A stretch of DNA of 64,000 bases. Source: Martinezella lusitana. Lineage in GTDB: Bacteria; Pseudomonadota; Alphaproteobacteria; Rhizobiales; Rhizobiaceae. A program made the translations under genes and the position numbers. A model generated the notes under the pieces. The model worked only from the letters and a program-made list of their open reading frames with translations, was not told the origin of the DNA and made no database searches. Positions 53,223-62,083 of the stretch are shown piece by piece. The stretch is from contig NZ_JACHBG010000011.1 in NCBI RefSeq assembly GCF_014207095.1, forward strand, positions 101,411 through 165,410, written 5' to 3'. Position 1 is the first letter of the stretch. Each line of letters starts with the position of its first letter.

Positions 53223-53384
53223 CTCGATCCGGATACCGCATTGTGCAGCGACAAACGTTCATCTTGAGCTATGCCGGCGCCTTTCTTATCCTAGGGGCCA
53301 TCACTTTGCTTGCCACCGCAATTACGCTGGGTTTGCGTCGTCCGACGCTGCTTTGCCGTTTTCGGTAACTGAATTCCCGGCATT

Positions 53385-54359
53385 TCAGCCATCAGGTCGC
53401 CTTATGCTACGCAGCCGGCGAAGCGCCAGCTGCCCCGCTTCGTCGTCCTCCCATGGCAAGGGCGCAGTGAAGAACTGAACGAGGAAGTTGATGAAGGTCC
53501 GCACTTTCGTCGACACGTGATGGGTGGGAGGATAAACCGCGGAAATCGTATACGGCGTCAGCCTGTAATTCCGGAGGATTTGAACGAGCGATCCTTCTCG
53601 CAATCCATCGGCCGCGAGAAAAATAGGCAAGGACGCGATCCCAAGACCCGCAATCGCCATCTCCCTCATGGCTCCGCCGTTGTTTATGACAATGCGGCTG
53701 CGCATGGAGACGTTCACCGGGGAACCACCCTTCCCTTCCGGCTCGAACTGCCATAGGCGATTGGCGTGAACGTAGGCATAGTCGATGCCTTGGTGATTTG
53801 CGAGTTCCGCCACCGACTGGGGTTCTCCGTGGGCTTCAACATAGGAGGGGCTGCATACGACGACGCGCGGACAATCGCATAGCTTGCGCGCTCGCAAACT
53901 GGAATCACGCAGGTGGCCGATGCGAATTCCGATATCGTAACCACCCTGGACGAGATCAACGAGCCTATCTTCGTAGTCGATAGCGAGTTCGAGGCCGGAG
54001 TGCCGCTGCGCGAATTCAGCAATGACTGGACCTAAATACATCGCGCCGAACGACATCGGCGCGGTGATGCGCAGCTGACCTCGAAGGCTCTTCTCGCCCG
54101 TAGTCGAAAGTCTCTCGACGGTTTGGTTGATCTCGTGGATGAGCGGGATCATCCTTTCATAGAAGGCATCACCATTGTCGGTCGGCTTGACGTGCCGAGT
54201 CGACCGTTGAAAAAGCTCGACGCCGAGCGCGGACTCCAGATTGGAAATGCGCCTGCTTAGCACGGACTTGGACGAATTCATTCGCTCCGCCGCGGCGGTG
54301 ATACTGCCGGACTCCATCACGCGCACGAAAGTGAGTATGTCCTCAAAACGCCACTTCAT
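53385..54359 (-). CDS. LysR-family transcriptional regulator
   Basis: 324 residues from the ATG at 54359 (MKWRFEDILTFVRVMESGSITAAAERMNSSKSVLSRRISNLESALG); an in-frame ATG at 54404 is possible. DmlR/CrgA-like effector domain (LRGQLRITAPMSFGAMYLGPVIAEFAQRHSGL, GGYDIGIRIGHLRDSSL). It converges on the outer-membrane protein gene. Its upstream neighbour is IS30 debris, so a divergent target may have been lost. Confidence 0.87.
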   Translation of the reverse strand: MKWRFEDILTFVRVMESGSITAAAERMNSSKSVLSRRISNLESALGVELFQRSTRHVKPTDNGDAFYERMIPLIHEINQTVERLSTTGEKSLRGQLRITAPMSFGAMYLGPVIAEFAQRHSGLELAIDYEDRLVDLVQGGYDIGIRIGHLRDSSLRARKLCDCPRVVVCSPSYVEAHGEPQSVAELANHQGIDYAYVHANRLWQFEPEGKGGSPVNVSMRSRIVINNGGAMREMAIAGLGIASLPIFLAADGLREGSLVQILRNYRLTPYTISAVYPPTHHVSTKVRTFINFLVQFFTAPLPWEDDEAGQLALRRLRSIRRPDG

Positions 54360-54467
54360 GGTCACTCTTTCTGCAATCGGCCCCTTGTTTAGGACGGAAC
54401 TCATCTGGGCAGATTCCATTTTCAAATGCAACGAAGAGAATAATGGCCATGGTTTGAGGAGGATGAA

Positions 54468-54590
54468 ATGGCCCGCTCTATTGTGCAGTTGAGTATGGAC
54501 GAACGTCGCGTCATCGCGCGTATGCATGAGAAGGGGATCCGTCAGGTGGAGATCGCCCGCGCCTTTCGCCGCGAAGTGAACCAGGTCTAA
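54468..54590 (+). pseudogene. IS30-family transposase N-terminal fragment
   Basis: A 40-codon frame, MARSIVQLSMDERRVIARMH followed by EKGIRQVEIARAFRREVNQV and a stop. It matches the first HTH (HTH_38) of IS30-type transposases. The downstream integrase core is missing. Confidence 0.55.
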
Positions 54591-54644
54591 CTCTTTTCGT
54601 GTGTCCCGTTCTTTTGCGAGGTTTCCGGCGCGCCTTCTGTGTCT

Positions 54645-54776
54645 TCACCGCTGGCCGCTGCGGCTTACGTAACAAATTCGGTACGACGAAGGGTGTTTCG
54701 CCTTCTCTGCGGCATGAGTGGCTGTCGGAGAAACGAAAGCAATCACCACACCGACCGCCAAAGCGAATCTCGTCAT
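54645..54776 (-). CDS. Possible small exported protein
   Basis: 43 residues from an ATG at 54776 with GGAG 7 bp upstream. A signal peptide (MTRFALAVGVVIAFVSPTATHA) is followed by about 20 residues including one Cys. It lies just downstream of the 64-residue gene on the same strand. It may be the start of a longer gene cut by a frameshift, since another minus frame stays open to 54511. Confidence 0.4.
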   Translation of the reverse strand: MTRFALAVGVVIAFVSPTATHAAEKAKHPSSYRICYVSRSGQR

Positions 54777-54861
54777 CACATCTCCAACTTTTCGCATCAT
54801 TAGCCGGCGGCTTGAGAAACTCGATGGCCAGATTTCGCCGAATGGTAGCGAACAATCGCCC

Positions 54862-55056
54862 TCAGTTGAGGCGCGCAATCGCATCGTCGAGGTTATCGAT
54901 CGCGAGTTGTTCGTGGGCGATCATTCCGTCAATATCGATATCACCGCTGACCTGCTTCGCACTCGCGGCTCGCATCTTCATCTCAAGCAGTTCGTCGCGA
55001 TGCGCGATCTTTTCGTCTCTAATCTTGATGAGCTTTAGGCGAAAATCATCATTCAT
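54862..55056 (-). CDS. Small hypothetical protein
   Basis: 64 residues, charged and helical: MNDDFRLKLIKIRDEKIAHR followed by DELLEMKMRAASAKQV, ending in AHEQLAIDNLDDAIARLN. A GGGGAGGGA ribosome site precedes the ATG. No family recognised; likely a short coiled-coil protein. Confidence 0.6.
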   Translation of the reverse strand: MNDDFRLKLIKIRDEKIAHRDELLEMKMRAASAKQVSGDIDIDGMIAHEQLAIDNLDDAIARLN

Positions 55057-55134
55057 CTCAAATCCCTCCCCTTCGGGTCAGCTATCCGCAGCTCCCGGAT
55101 TTACGTTCGCCTTCCGGATTCGACTTCACAAGGA

Positions 55135-55356
55135 TCACTCGTGCCCGCGGCCGCGATAGGTGGTCGGCACGCCGGCTGCCTCGTGGCATTGCGCGAGGGT
55201 TTCCAGCCATGTCGCCAATCCTGCCGGCACTTCGACATTGCCTGCCTCCAGCGCCTCCACCCATGACAGGTCGCATTGCAGGGCGCTTGCCAGATTGATC
55301 GGCGTCCAGCGGATATGCAGAAGGCATTCGGAAAAGCGCTCTGGGGTCATGATCAT
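55135..55356 (-). CDS. Small HTH protein of a rhizobial type
   Basis: 73 residues: MTPERFSECLLHIRWTPINLASALQCDLSWVEALEAGNVEVPAGLATWLETLAQCHEAAG. The layout (R-W at the first helix, A-x-A-L-Q-C-D, then W-E or W-L) fits the short Xre-like DNA-binding proteins common in rhizobia. AGGAA lies 6 bp before the ATG at 55356. Function unknown. Confidence 0.65.
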   Translation of the reverse strand: MIMTPERFSECLLHIRWTPINLASALQCDLSWVEALEAGNVEVPAGLATWLETLAQCHEAAGVPTTYRGRGHE

Positions 55357-55792
55357 CCAATTCCTGAAGATACTTCAGGGTGTCAGAGGACGGCGCAAAG
55401 TCAAGCGAACTTGCAGATCCGACCATTTGCGGCAGTTCTACAATGACGAAATTTGTTGCGGTCGCAGTCGTGGCGCTTGATGGGGCATCTTCGATCCTCA
55501 GCTGATGTCATCGGCACCGGTTTTGTCAGTGCAAGGAGGAAGCTCTTTGGGGCACCGAGATCACTTGTTCACCCGAGCGAGACGGCAACGCGTATGTCCC
55601 CAATCGGCTGTACTAAAATTGCGATTCTAGTACAGCCGACCTCGTCTATGCGGAAAAATCAAGCCAACCAGTTTTCAACCTGCAATGTATCGATACGCTT
55701 AAACCTTCCTGCGTTGGCCGTCACAGTGGGTTCAAGGATGACGTGCGACTTGTGAACGATGCCAATGAGTTATCACTCGCAAGGAAGACGCG
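55357..55792. other. Intergenic region with a strong inverted repeat
   Basis: About 435 bp without a supported gene. A 12-bp perfect inverted repeat lies at 55604-55639. Confidence 0.4.
55604..55639. repeat. Perfect 12-bp inverted repeat
   Basis: TCGGCTGTACTA (55604-55615) and TAGTACAGCCGA (55628-55639) with a 12-base AT-rich spacer. It could be a regulator site or a hairpin; it has no T-run and no gene directly beside it. Confidence 0.6.
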
Positions 55793-55964
55793 ATGAGACG
55801 CACCTACTTCCAGATTGGATTGGATGAACGCCGTAAGATTGCTCGCTGGAGGACGGCAGGCCTCGGTGTCTCGGTCATCGCCGAGAAGCTCGGACGACAT
55901 CATGCGACGATCTTTCGTGAAGTTAGACGCAATATGTTCGTCGACAAGCAGATACCAGATCTTA
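55793..55964 (+). pseudogene. IS30-family transposase N-terminal fragment
   Basis: RRTYFQIGLDERRKIARWRT followed by AGLGVSVIAEKLGRHHATIF and REVRRN is the HTH_38 region of IS30 transposases. The next residues (VDKQIPDLSGYC) are the start of the following conserved block, after which the match ends at a junction with unrelated coding sequence. Confidence 0.7.
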
Positions 55965-56213
55965 GCGGCTACTGTTGCCGTGCTCGGCGAAACCATCGCA
56001 CTGTTCATTCGATTCTGGATGACGATCACGCCGCTGCCGGATTCCGCTCAGGCCGCCGCGAGCACCAAAAGCACGGAAAGGTTTGAGAGCTTTTTGCAGA
56101 ATCTCGGCCGCCAGCTGGCGACGGGAGACAGCTTCCTCACGGAGACTTCGCACGACGCTGAGTCGCCCGCCTATGCCTCCGAGCCAGCAGGAGCGGAACG
56201 TGATCCTGTTTGA
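55965..56213 (+). pseudogene. C-terminal remnant of an unidentified protein
   Basis: 82 codons ending in a stop: ATVAVLGETIALFIRFWMTI, TPLPDSAQAAASTKSTERFE and SFLQNLGRQLATGDSF. It contains one hydrophobic segment followed by a charged tail. The frame differs from the IS30 fragment, so it appears to be the 3' end of a host gene cut by that IS. Family not identified. Confidence 0.5.
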
Positions 56214-56381
56214 ACAAGATCGGGAAATATTCGTTTGGTTGCCATGAATATTCAATTTCCCAATATTTATGCTGTATTGTTTCGCCTCGCGTTTACCATG
56301 TCATTTTACTTACCTGAAACCCGATCTGTGCTGTAATTTCTGTAATGGTCAGATCGGTGGAGGCTGTTGCGTTAGGAGGCG

Positions 56382-57569
56382 ATGAGTTACATTGTACTAG
56401 GGGTACTTAACCCAGCAATGTCGGCGATTTTTAGTATAAGCCTGCTGGCGCTATGGTGGCAGCATCGCAGGTTGCCTTACATCGCGATTTTTGCCTCGTC
56501 CTATGCGATCCGCACGGTTTGCTTCATTATCGCATTTATTGCTCTGAACCAGCAGACCTTGCCGCTTCGCTTGGTGAGTAACGCGCTGATCCTGTTGACG
56601 ATGGTGCTGCTTTCGGTAGGGATTTCGCAGAAATATAAGAAACGACCTCACTATACTGTTCTCGTGATCATCGTGCTCGCGACCTTGTCTGGCCTTGGAT
56701 TTTACACGGTCGTGCATGACAGCCTGGTAGCACGGGCTGCGATAATAGGACTCGGCCTCGCCGCTATTTGTCTAACTATCCTCGACGAAATACCGGAAAG
56801 ACCGAAGCGCACATCTGTTGAATCGTTGCTGTTCTGGCTGGTCGCGGCGTCTGCGATTACCTTCGGTTGTCGGCCTCTGTTTGCAATGCCTTCCCTTGTC
56901 GGTGAGGATTTCGAAAGCGCTTATTGGCTTGCCATCTCGATATCCGACACGCTGATATGCTCGACATTGGCGGTCAGTATTTTTGCGATCATCGCGGTCG
57001 ACGTTACAGAAAAAATCCGATCTGAAGCTGAACGCGACTATCTGTCTGGATTGCTGAACCGACGCGGCTTCGAGCGCCACGCAAACGCGATCCTGCACGC
57101 GCGGTCGAATCGAGGCTCATCGGCCTTGATCGTGAGTGATCTCGACCTCTTCAAGTCGATCAACGATCGCTTCGGGCACGCGACAGGCGATAGGGTCATC
57201 CAGTGTTTTGCAGAACTACTCTCACATAAGTCTCCTCCGGGCGCCATCCTCGCTCGGCTCGGCGGCGAAGAGTTCGCCATTCTGCTGCCGTCGTCCGATC
57301 TCGGCTTGGCACACCAGGTTGCTGAAGACCTCAGACAGGCTTTCAAGGTTTCTGCGCCCGGCATCGTTCAAGGCGGCCTGTGTCCTACGGCAAGTTTTGG
57401 TATTGCCGCCGCTAGTGGAGCCGAAGAGTTAGGGGTTCTGCTGGATCATGCCGACCGGGCGCTGTACCGGGCCAAGACAGAAGGGCGCGATTGCGTTCGC
57501 AGCTTTTCAGATTTTGACGGTCAGTGGTCGGCATTGGGTGAAGAGATCCGATCAGGCGCCACGCCGTAA
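56382..57569 (+). CDS. Membrane-bound diguanylate cyclase (GGDEF)
   Basis: 395 residues. Six or seven membrane helices (residues 1-206) precede a GGDEF domain: LSGLLNRRGFERH, SDLDLFKSINDRFGHATGDRVI, and the active-site G294-G-E-E-F298 (LARLGGEEFAIL), then ADRALYRAKTEGRD. It should make cyclic di-GMP. The RxxD inhibitory site that usually lies just before GGEEF is absent (GAILA), so product inhibition may be lacking. It may influence adhesin or exopolysaccharide output; that link is inference. Confidence 0.9.
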   Translation: MSYIVLGVLNPAMSAIFSISLLALWWQHRRLPYIAIFASSYAIRTVCFIIAFIALNQQTLPLRLVSNALILLTMVLLSVGISQKYKKRPHYTVLVIIVLATLSGLGFYTVVHDSLVARAAIIGLGLAAICLTILDEIPERPKRTSVESLLFWLVAASAITFGCRPLFAMPSLVGEDFESAYWLAISISDTLICSTLAVSIFAIIAVDVTEKIRSEAERDYLSGLLNRRGFERHANAILHARSNRGSSALIVSDLDLFKSINDRFGHATGDRVIQCFAELLSHKSPPGAILARLGGEEFAILLPSSDLGLAHQVAEDLRQAFKVSAPGIVQGGLCPTASFGIAAASGAEELGVLLDHADRALYRAKTEGRDCVRSFSDFDGQWSALGEEIRSGATP

Positions 57570-57996
57570 TGCGTGCGTCGACGGTCATTATTTGCCCTCT
57601 TTGCATTCGCCATTCAGGTCCGCCACGGATTTTTCCATGAGTGTAGAAACCCGCCTTCTTGGCGACGAAGGCGAAGGACAGGTTGAAGGAATAAAAGAAC
57701 AGCATCAGGAGTACGAAGAGCTCGATCCAAACGCCAATCACCTGGCAGCAACGCGGCAACTGCCGTAACGCGTTCCAGTTCGCGGCAGAGATGAGCACGA
57801 TCATCACCGCGCCCAGGAGCCGTACGAGCACGGGATTGGCAACAAGCCAGTCCGCCGCCGTTGCCGGCAGCATTTGGCCGATCCAGGCTGGGCTGATGCC
57901 GAGCCCATAGAGCGCAACCATGATGAGCCCGAGCAGGAAGAACACTCCCGTCCGTCGCATCTCGTCCGGATACATCAATATCAGTCGACCGATCAT
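57412..57996 (-). CDS. Hypothetical membrane protein (3' end doubtful)
   Basis: 194 residues as an open frame. The first about 120 residues have three membrane helices (GVFFLLGLIMVALYGLGIS, LVRLLGAVMIVLISA, VIGVWIELFVLLMLFFYSF). The rest (after FYTHG) lacks hydrophobic character and its last 158 bp overlap the convergent GGDEF gene, so the real C-terminus is probably lost or replaced. Family not recognised. Confidence 0.5.
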   Translation of the reverse strand: MIGRLILMYPDEMRRTGVFFLLGLIMVALYGLGISPAWIGQMLPATAADWLVANPVLVRLLGAVMIVLISAANWNALRQLPRCCQVIGVWIELFVLLMLFFYSFNLSFAFVAKKAGFYTHGKIRGGPEWRMQRGQIMTVDARITAWRLIGSLHPMPTTDRQNLKSCERNRALLSWPGTAPGRHDPAEPLTLRLH

Positions 57997-58063
57997 TTGA
58001 TTCTCTTCTCGTGCTTATTTCCGCAGGCCGTTATGGTGAGGACAACACGCGGCGCCTCGCCTT

Positions 58064-58153
58064 GGCCTTTCAACAATTTCCCCATTAGGCGTTTTGCCGC
58101 TTTGGCATCGCGGCGGCTCTGCACCAGGACGTCGAGGACAAATCGGAGCGCTG
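58064..58153 (-). pseudogene. IS6-family transposase short fragment
   Basis: Minus-strand reading ALRFVLDVLVQSRRDAKAAK followed by RLMGKLLKG, the segment after the second catalytic Asp in IS6-family transposases. Only about 30 codons remain. It belongs to the same subgroup as the remnant at 63675. Confidence 0.6.
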
Positions 58154-58197
58154 TCACATTGTTTGTGGCTTAACGGCTTGTGGCAAACTGGGCGGGA

Positions 58198-58896
58198 ATG
58201 AGCGAACCGACGATCAGTTATAAGAACCGCCGCTTTCCGTCGCAGATCATGCCCATGCGGTATAACTGTATTTCCGGCAAGTCTGCGACTGGTCGAGGAA
58301 ATGCTTCTGCAGCGGGCACATCATGGTGTCTTCCGAAACGATCCAGCGACGGGGCCGCAAATTCGGGGCAGCTTGTGTGAAACGGTTGCGCAGAAAGAAG
58401 CCGTCGCGAAAGGATATCTGGCATCCGGACGAAGGTGTGATTTCCATCGGCGGCAGAATGCACTGGCTTTGGCGCGCGGTTGACCAGGACGGCTATGGTC
58501 TCGACGAGATCGTCCAGGCCCGCCGCGATACCAAGGCTGCCAAGCGATTGCCACTCAGGCTGCTGAGAAAGCGGGATCTGACGCCGAAACCCATCGTCAC
58601 CGGTAAGTTGCGCTCATAGGGGACGGCAACACGAGATGGGATGCCCGGCGTCGAACATCGATCGCACAAGGGCCTGAATAATCGCGCAGAGAAATCTCAT
58701 GTGCCACTTCGAAAACGAGAGCAGATGATGCATGGGCTTCCGATCTGTCGGCCGTCTGCAATGGTTCATCTCGATCTTTTCAGCGGTCAGAAATCTTTTC
58801 GTGCCGCCACATCAGAAGCGCTCAGCCCTAGCCACCCACATTCATCGCATCCGCGCGATGGCGGAGTGGAAAGCCGTAACCGGCGCAGCGGCGTAA
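58198..58896 (+). pseudogene. Full-length decayed IS6-family transposase
   Basis: Starts MSEPTISYKNRRFPSQIM, shifts frame, continues RRGRKFGAACVKRLRRKKPS, DEGVISIGGRMHWLWRAVDQ, DGYGLDEIVQARRDTKAAKR, and after a stop GVEHRSHKGLNNRAEKSHVP. The last part is frame-shifted and ends at the natural stop at 58894. All domains are represented, with at least three lesions. Terminal repeats were not resolved. Confidence 0.75.
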
Positions 58897-58997
58897 GTTC
58901 GCGAACAAAACCGCTGCCTCTGACTTCGATGAAACAAGGTGGCGTCGCCGTCTGTCTGGCGGAACAAATTCCGTTCCGCCGCAACCAGACGTGATCC

Positions 58998-59681
58998 TCA
59001 TCGATTGACGACATTTGGCCTCGACGACGCGGAACTTGCATTGAGTTTACCTGACTGAGAACAGCGCCAAGTTTGCCATGTCGAATACAGGGCGACGATC
59101 ACGACATTGGGTATCCAGGACGTAAATGCAAGCACGGGCGACATGCTCGAATAGCTCTCGTAGCCCAACGCGAAGCCGATCGGGATCTGGAGACGAAGGA
59201 CGACGGCGCCAAAGGTCATTGCATAGCTGAACCGCATGAGCAGCCGGTGCCGTGCAAAACTTCGTCGAACGGCCGAGATCCAGGCGGCGGCGGTCGTGCC
59301 GATCCACAATACGGCAAGAAGTCCGAATCCGAGGCCAGCTATCACCCCACCCGACGCAAATGGTGCTGTAGCTAACGCGCCAACTCCACCTGCAATGCAC
59401 GTCACGACATAAACTCGGCCCGACCAGCGATGCAGTTTTGGATGACGCATCCTCAATCCCGGATAGAACTGGAACGGACCTAAGGCCAGCGCAACAGGAG
59501 CAATCAGCATGTGCAACAGCGCGGGCAGTGGCGCCTGCAATATGACCGCCTTTATTTTCGGATCGATACCGAACCATGCGTTTTCCAGCACGCCATAATA
59601 TCGCGACGAATATGCGGCCACGGCTACCGCAAGCATGGCGACGATGCCCCGTGCGATTGCGGAGATGCAATTCTCTCTCAT
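58998..59681 (-). CDS. DUF2306-family membrane protein
   Basis: 227 residues with about six membrane helices. LGPFQFYPGLRMRHPKLHRWSGRVYVVTCIAGGVGALATAPFASGG and FARHRLLMRFSYAMTFGAVVLR are DUF2306 hallmarks, with conserved His residues. Function unknown. It is divergent from a LytTR regulator, with 142 bp between the starts, so it may be that regulator's target. Confidence 0.85.
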   Translation of the reverse strand: MRENCISAIARGIVAMLAVAVAAYSSRYYGVLENAWFGIDPKIKAVILQAPLPALLHMLIAPVALALGPFQFYPGLRMRHPKLHRWSGRVYVVTCIAGGVGALATAPFASGGVIAGLGFGLLAVLWIGTTAAAWISAVRRSFARHRLLMRFSYAMTFGAVVLRLQIPIGFALGYESYSSMSPVLAFTSWIPNVVIVALYSTWQTWRCSQSGKLNASSASSRPNVVNR

Positions 59682-59823
59682 ATGGTTCGTGCCCCTGTAG
59701 CTTTTGCTCGTTAAATGCTTCCCTTACCATTGGCGTTTTCTGGTCGGCTAAACCGGACTATGATCGAGCCATTTTCATGGACAAGAATTGAGGTACGGTT
59801 GGCGAGGCAAGAGGGATGAAAAA

Positions 59824-60687
59824 ATGAGTGTTGGGACGAGTGGCGATTTCAACGTGACGAAAGTCGGTCGATTTGGCCTGGATGTGGCCTCTTTCACGAC
59901 AATCGCGGCTGGCGTAGCTGCGGTCGATCTTTCGAACATATTCACTCTCGCCCACAACTCACTCCGTCATGGCCCGGATGCAGAATTATGGATCCCAAGT
60001 GTAACCGAGGCAACAAGCGGTGTCTCGATTTTAGGAGCACTTTGGATTGTTGTGCTTGCTCTCAGACACGCAAGGCCCGGTCAGATGCCATGGCTATTCA
60101 TGGTTTTCATCCACGCGTTCGCCAGTCTCTGCTTTTCAGCGCAGCATGTCGTCACCATGGTAGTCATGAGAATAACCATCTTTGGCATAGTGGGCGCCCA
60201 CTATCATTTTGAGCCAGGTGATTGCTTTTACGAATATCGCAAGGATGTCCTAACTTATCTGCTCATCACGGCTTTACTAACCGTCTGCCACTCGCGTGCG
60301 CAAACCCCAAAACGCGACAAAGCTCCGGAGTTCGAGCGTGAAGCAACTTTCGACATCCGGGTAAGGGGCCAGACCGTACGGGTTCCCCTAAGAGCGGTAC
60401 TGGCTCTACGTGCCGCCGGCAATTACGTCGAAGTGTTGTTGGAAGACGGACGGCGGCTGCTTCTCCGTGGAACTCTATCGTCTTATACGGAGCGATTGAC
60501 CCCGTCCGGGTTCGAACGAACGCACCGGTCTTGGCTGGTCAACGGGGCTCGCATAGTCGGGCTTCGCAACGCCGGCTCGGGTGACATGCATGTGGATCTC
60601 CCAGGTGGCTATGAAGCACCCCTCTCACGCCGTTACAGGGAGGTACTGAAACGACTAAAACATCTGCAGCAACCTGTCTCGCGGTAG
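59824..60687 (+). CDS. Membrane-anchored LytTR transcriptional regulator
   Basis: 287 residues from the ATG at 59824 (AGAGGGA upstream). Four hydrophobic segments (about 20-40, 66-82, 88-120, 142-157) precede a LytTR DNA-binding domain (175-275: VPLRAVLALRAAGNYVEVLLEDGRRLLLRGTLSSYTERL and GFERTHRSWLVNGARI). The membrane part resembles sensor-type LytTR proteins that act without a kinase. The likely target is the divergent DUF2306 gene. Confidence 0.87.
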   Translation: MSVGTSGDFNVTKVGRFGLDVASFTTIAAGVAAVDLSNIFTLAHNSLRHGPDAELWIPSVTEATSGVSILGALWIVVLALRHARPGQMPWLFMVFIHAFASLCFSAQHVVTMVVMRITIFGIVGAHYHFEPGDCFYEYRKDVLTYLLITALLTVCHSRAQTPKRDKAPEFEREATFDIRVRGQTVRVPLRAVLALRAAGNYVEVLLEDGRRLLLRGTLSSYTERLTPSGFERTHRSWLVNGARIVGLRNAGSGDMHVDLPGGYEAPLSRRYREVLKRLKHLQQPVSR

Positions 60688-61354
60688 CAGATTGTGAGTA
60701 CTGCGATACTGTCAAGCTGCCTGATGCCACGGTAGACGATCGGGCCACGACGCCATTTCCAACGATCCCTCCCGTACGCAGTAGCATTCACCCGATGAGC
60801 ATCTCCAATGATAGCGGCCCTTGGTCGAAGGCTGCTTTTCGGAATTCGAGCATATCCACCAGAGATCGTATCCATTTCGAGAAAACCGCAAGAAACTGCC
60901 TCGCTGTCGTCATCGCAGCCGCAATCGTCCTATGGATCAACTGTCGATACTTCCTAGACGTCGCAGAGGTCTTCCGTTTCATAACGCGTTGACCCAGATT
61001 TGCATTTGAGGCTGATCCGTCCAGTCGCGAAGACGCCACCGACGAATTTGCGGTGTCGAAGTCCAGGCAGCGTCTCGACAAAACGCGAAGTCGGGTGAAA
61101 CCTCGACACAAATCAACGCGAAAGCTATTTACAACCGCAACCGCGGACGTCCATGCGATTTCACTCAATCGTAGCGGCGCGCTTTGACAAGCGATGCCCA
61201 GATACCGCCTATGTCTGACGATCAAGCTTGAGACGCGGTCACCTGTTGCTCGGCAGGTCGTTGGCTGAGACCAGATCCCTAATCGGCGCAGTTCAAGAAT
61301 GGGAATGACTGCACAACAATGCCAATTGAGGATACGCGATTTGCCGGCGATGGC
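60688..61354. other. Region without a supported gene, with repeat copy 1
   Basis: About 670 bp between the convergent LytTR and queE genes. A 145-codon minus frame (60788-61225) exists but looks non-coding. The region holds the first 128-bp repeat. Confidence 0.4.
60986..61113. repeat. 128-bp direct repeat flanking the que operon, copy 1
   Basis: Gap-free alignment to 63341-63468 with about 34 differences (roughly 73% identity by eye). On the minus strand both copies read alike: CVEVSPDFAFC and LRDWTDQPQMQIWVNAL here, CVEISSNVAFH and LRDRTDRPQIQIGVRAV in copy 2. Probably an old mobile element or gene fragment; not identified. Confidence 0.6.
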
Positions 61355-62083
61355 TCAGACGCCGCGCTTGTTGCCCCAGATGATGACATGCAATTGCGGT
61401 AGCACCCTCGGCTCAAACCATCGATCATCGCAGACCTTGTCAACCAGCCAACGCATTCGTTCAACAACGCCGTCAACATCTACAGGGGCGTCGTCTTTGT
61501 CAGGCGGCGGCGGCGTGTGATTGCCAGGTTGCAAATAGAGAGGCAATTGGGGATAGCGCAATGAAGTTTCCCGCGCATAGGCATAGTCGATCTCGTCGAA
61601 TACGACGATCTTCAATGCGATCTGCGGTTTGCCACCTGCCATGCGCAGACAGTCGTCGAAAACAGCCCAATCCGTCGTCATCCCACTCGAAGGCGGCTTC
61701 GGGCTCAACACCAGTACATCGAGCTGTGCAAACCATTCCTTGGGCACGCTCCCCTGCGTTTCCAGCGCAAAACGATAGCCTTCCCGATGACCATGCGCGA
61801 TCAACGGGCCGAGCGGCTGGATCGCGGGATTGCCGCCGGAGAGCGAAATCGTCAGCGGCTTGCCTCCGGAGAGCTGCGTCACCTCGTACCAAATTTTACC
61901 GACAGACATCGGCTGCCACTGGTCGCGGTAGTCGCTGTCGACCGCATGCAGCGTATCGCACCAGGAGCACCGATAGTCACAGCCGCCGGTACGTACGAAA
62001 ATCGTCGGGAGACCGATCAATATCCCCTCGCCCTGGATGGTCGGCCCAAAGATCTCGCTCACGCGAATGCGTGCTTTACTCAT
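61355..62083 (-). CDS. queE: 7-carboxy-7-deazaguanine synthase QueE
   Basis: 242 residues. Radical SAM enzyme with C35-x3-C39-x2-C42 (GGCDYRCSWCDT), the [4Fe-4S] ligands binding SAM, and the QueE start RVSEIFGPTIQGEGILIGLPTIFVR. It converts 6-carboxy-tetrahydropterin to 7-carboxy-7-deazaguanine. The ATG at 62083 overlaps the queD stop by 4 bp. Last gene of the queC-queD-queE operon. Confidence 0.93.
   Translation of the reverse strand: MSKARIRVSEIFGPTIQGEGILIGLPTIFVRTGGCDYRCSWCDTLHAVDSDYRDQWQPMSVGKIWYEVTQLSGGKPLTISLSGGNPAIQPLGPLIAHGHREGYRFALETQGSVPKEWFAQLDVLVLSPKPPSSGMTTDWAVFDDCLRMAGGKPQIALKIVVFDEIDYAYARETSLRYPQLPLYLQPGNHTPPPPDKDDAPVDVDGVVERMRWLVDKVCDDRWFEPRVLPQLHVIIWGNKRGV

Noticed and set aside
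60788..61225. 145-codon minus-strand frame
   Set aside because: It spans the 128-bp repeat in a different frame from that shared by the two repeat copies and shows no protein-like composition or ribosome site.
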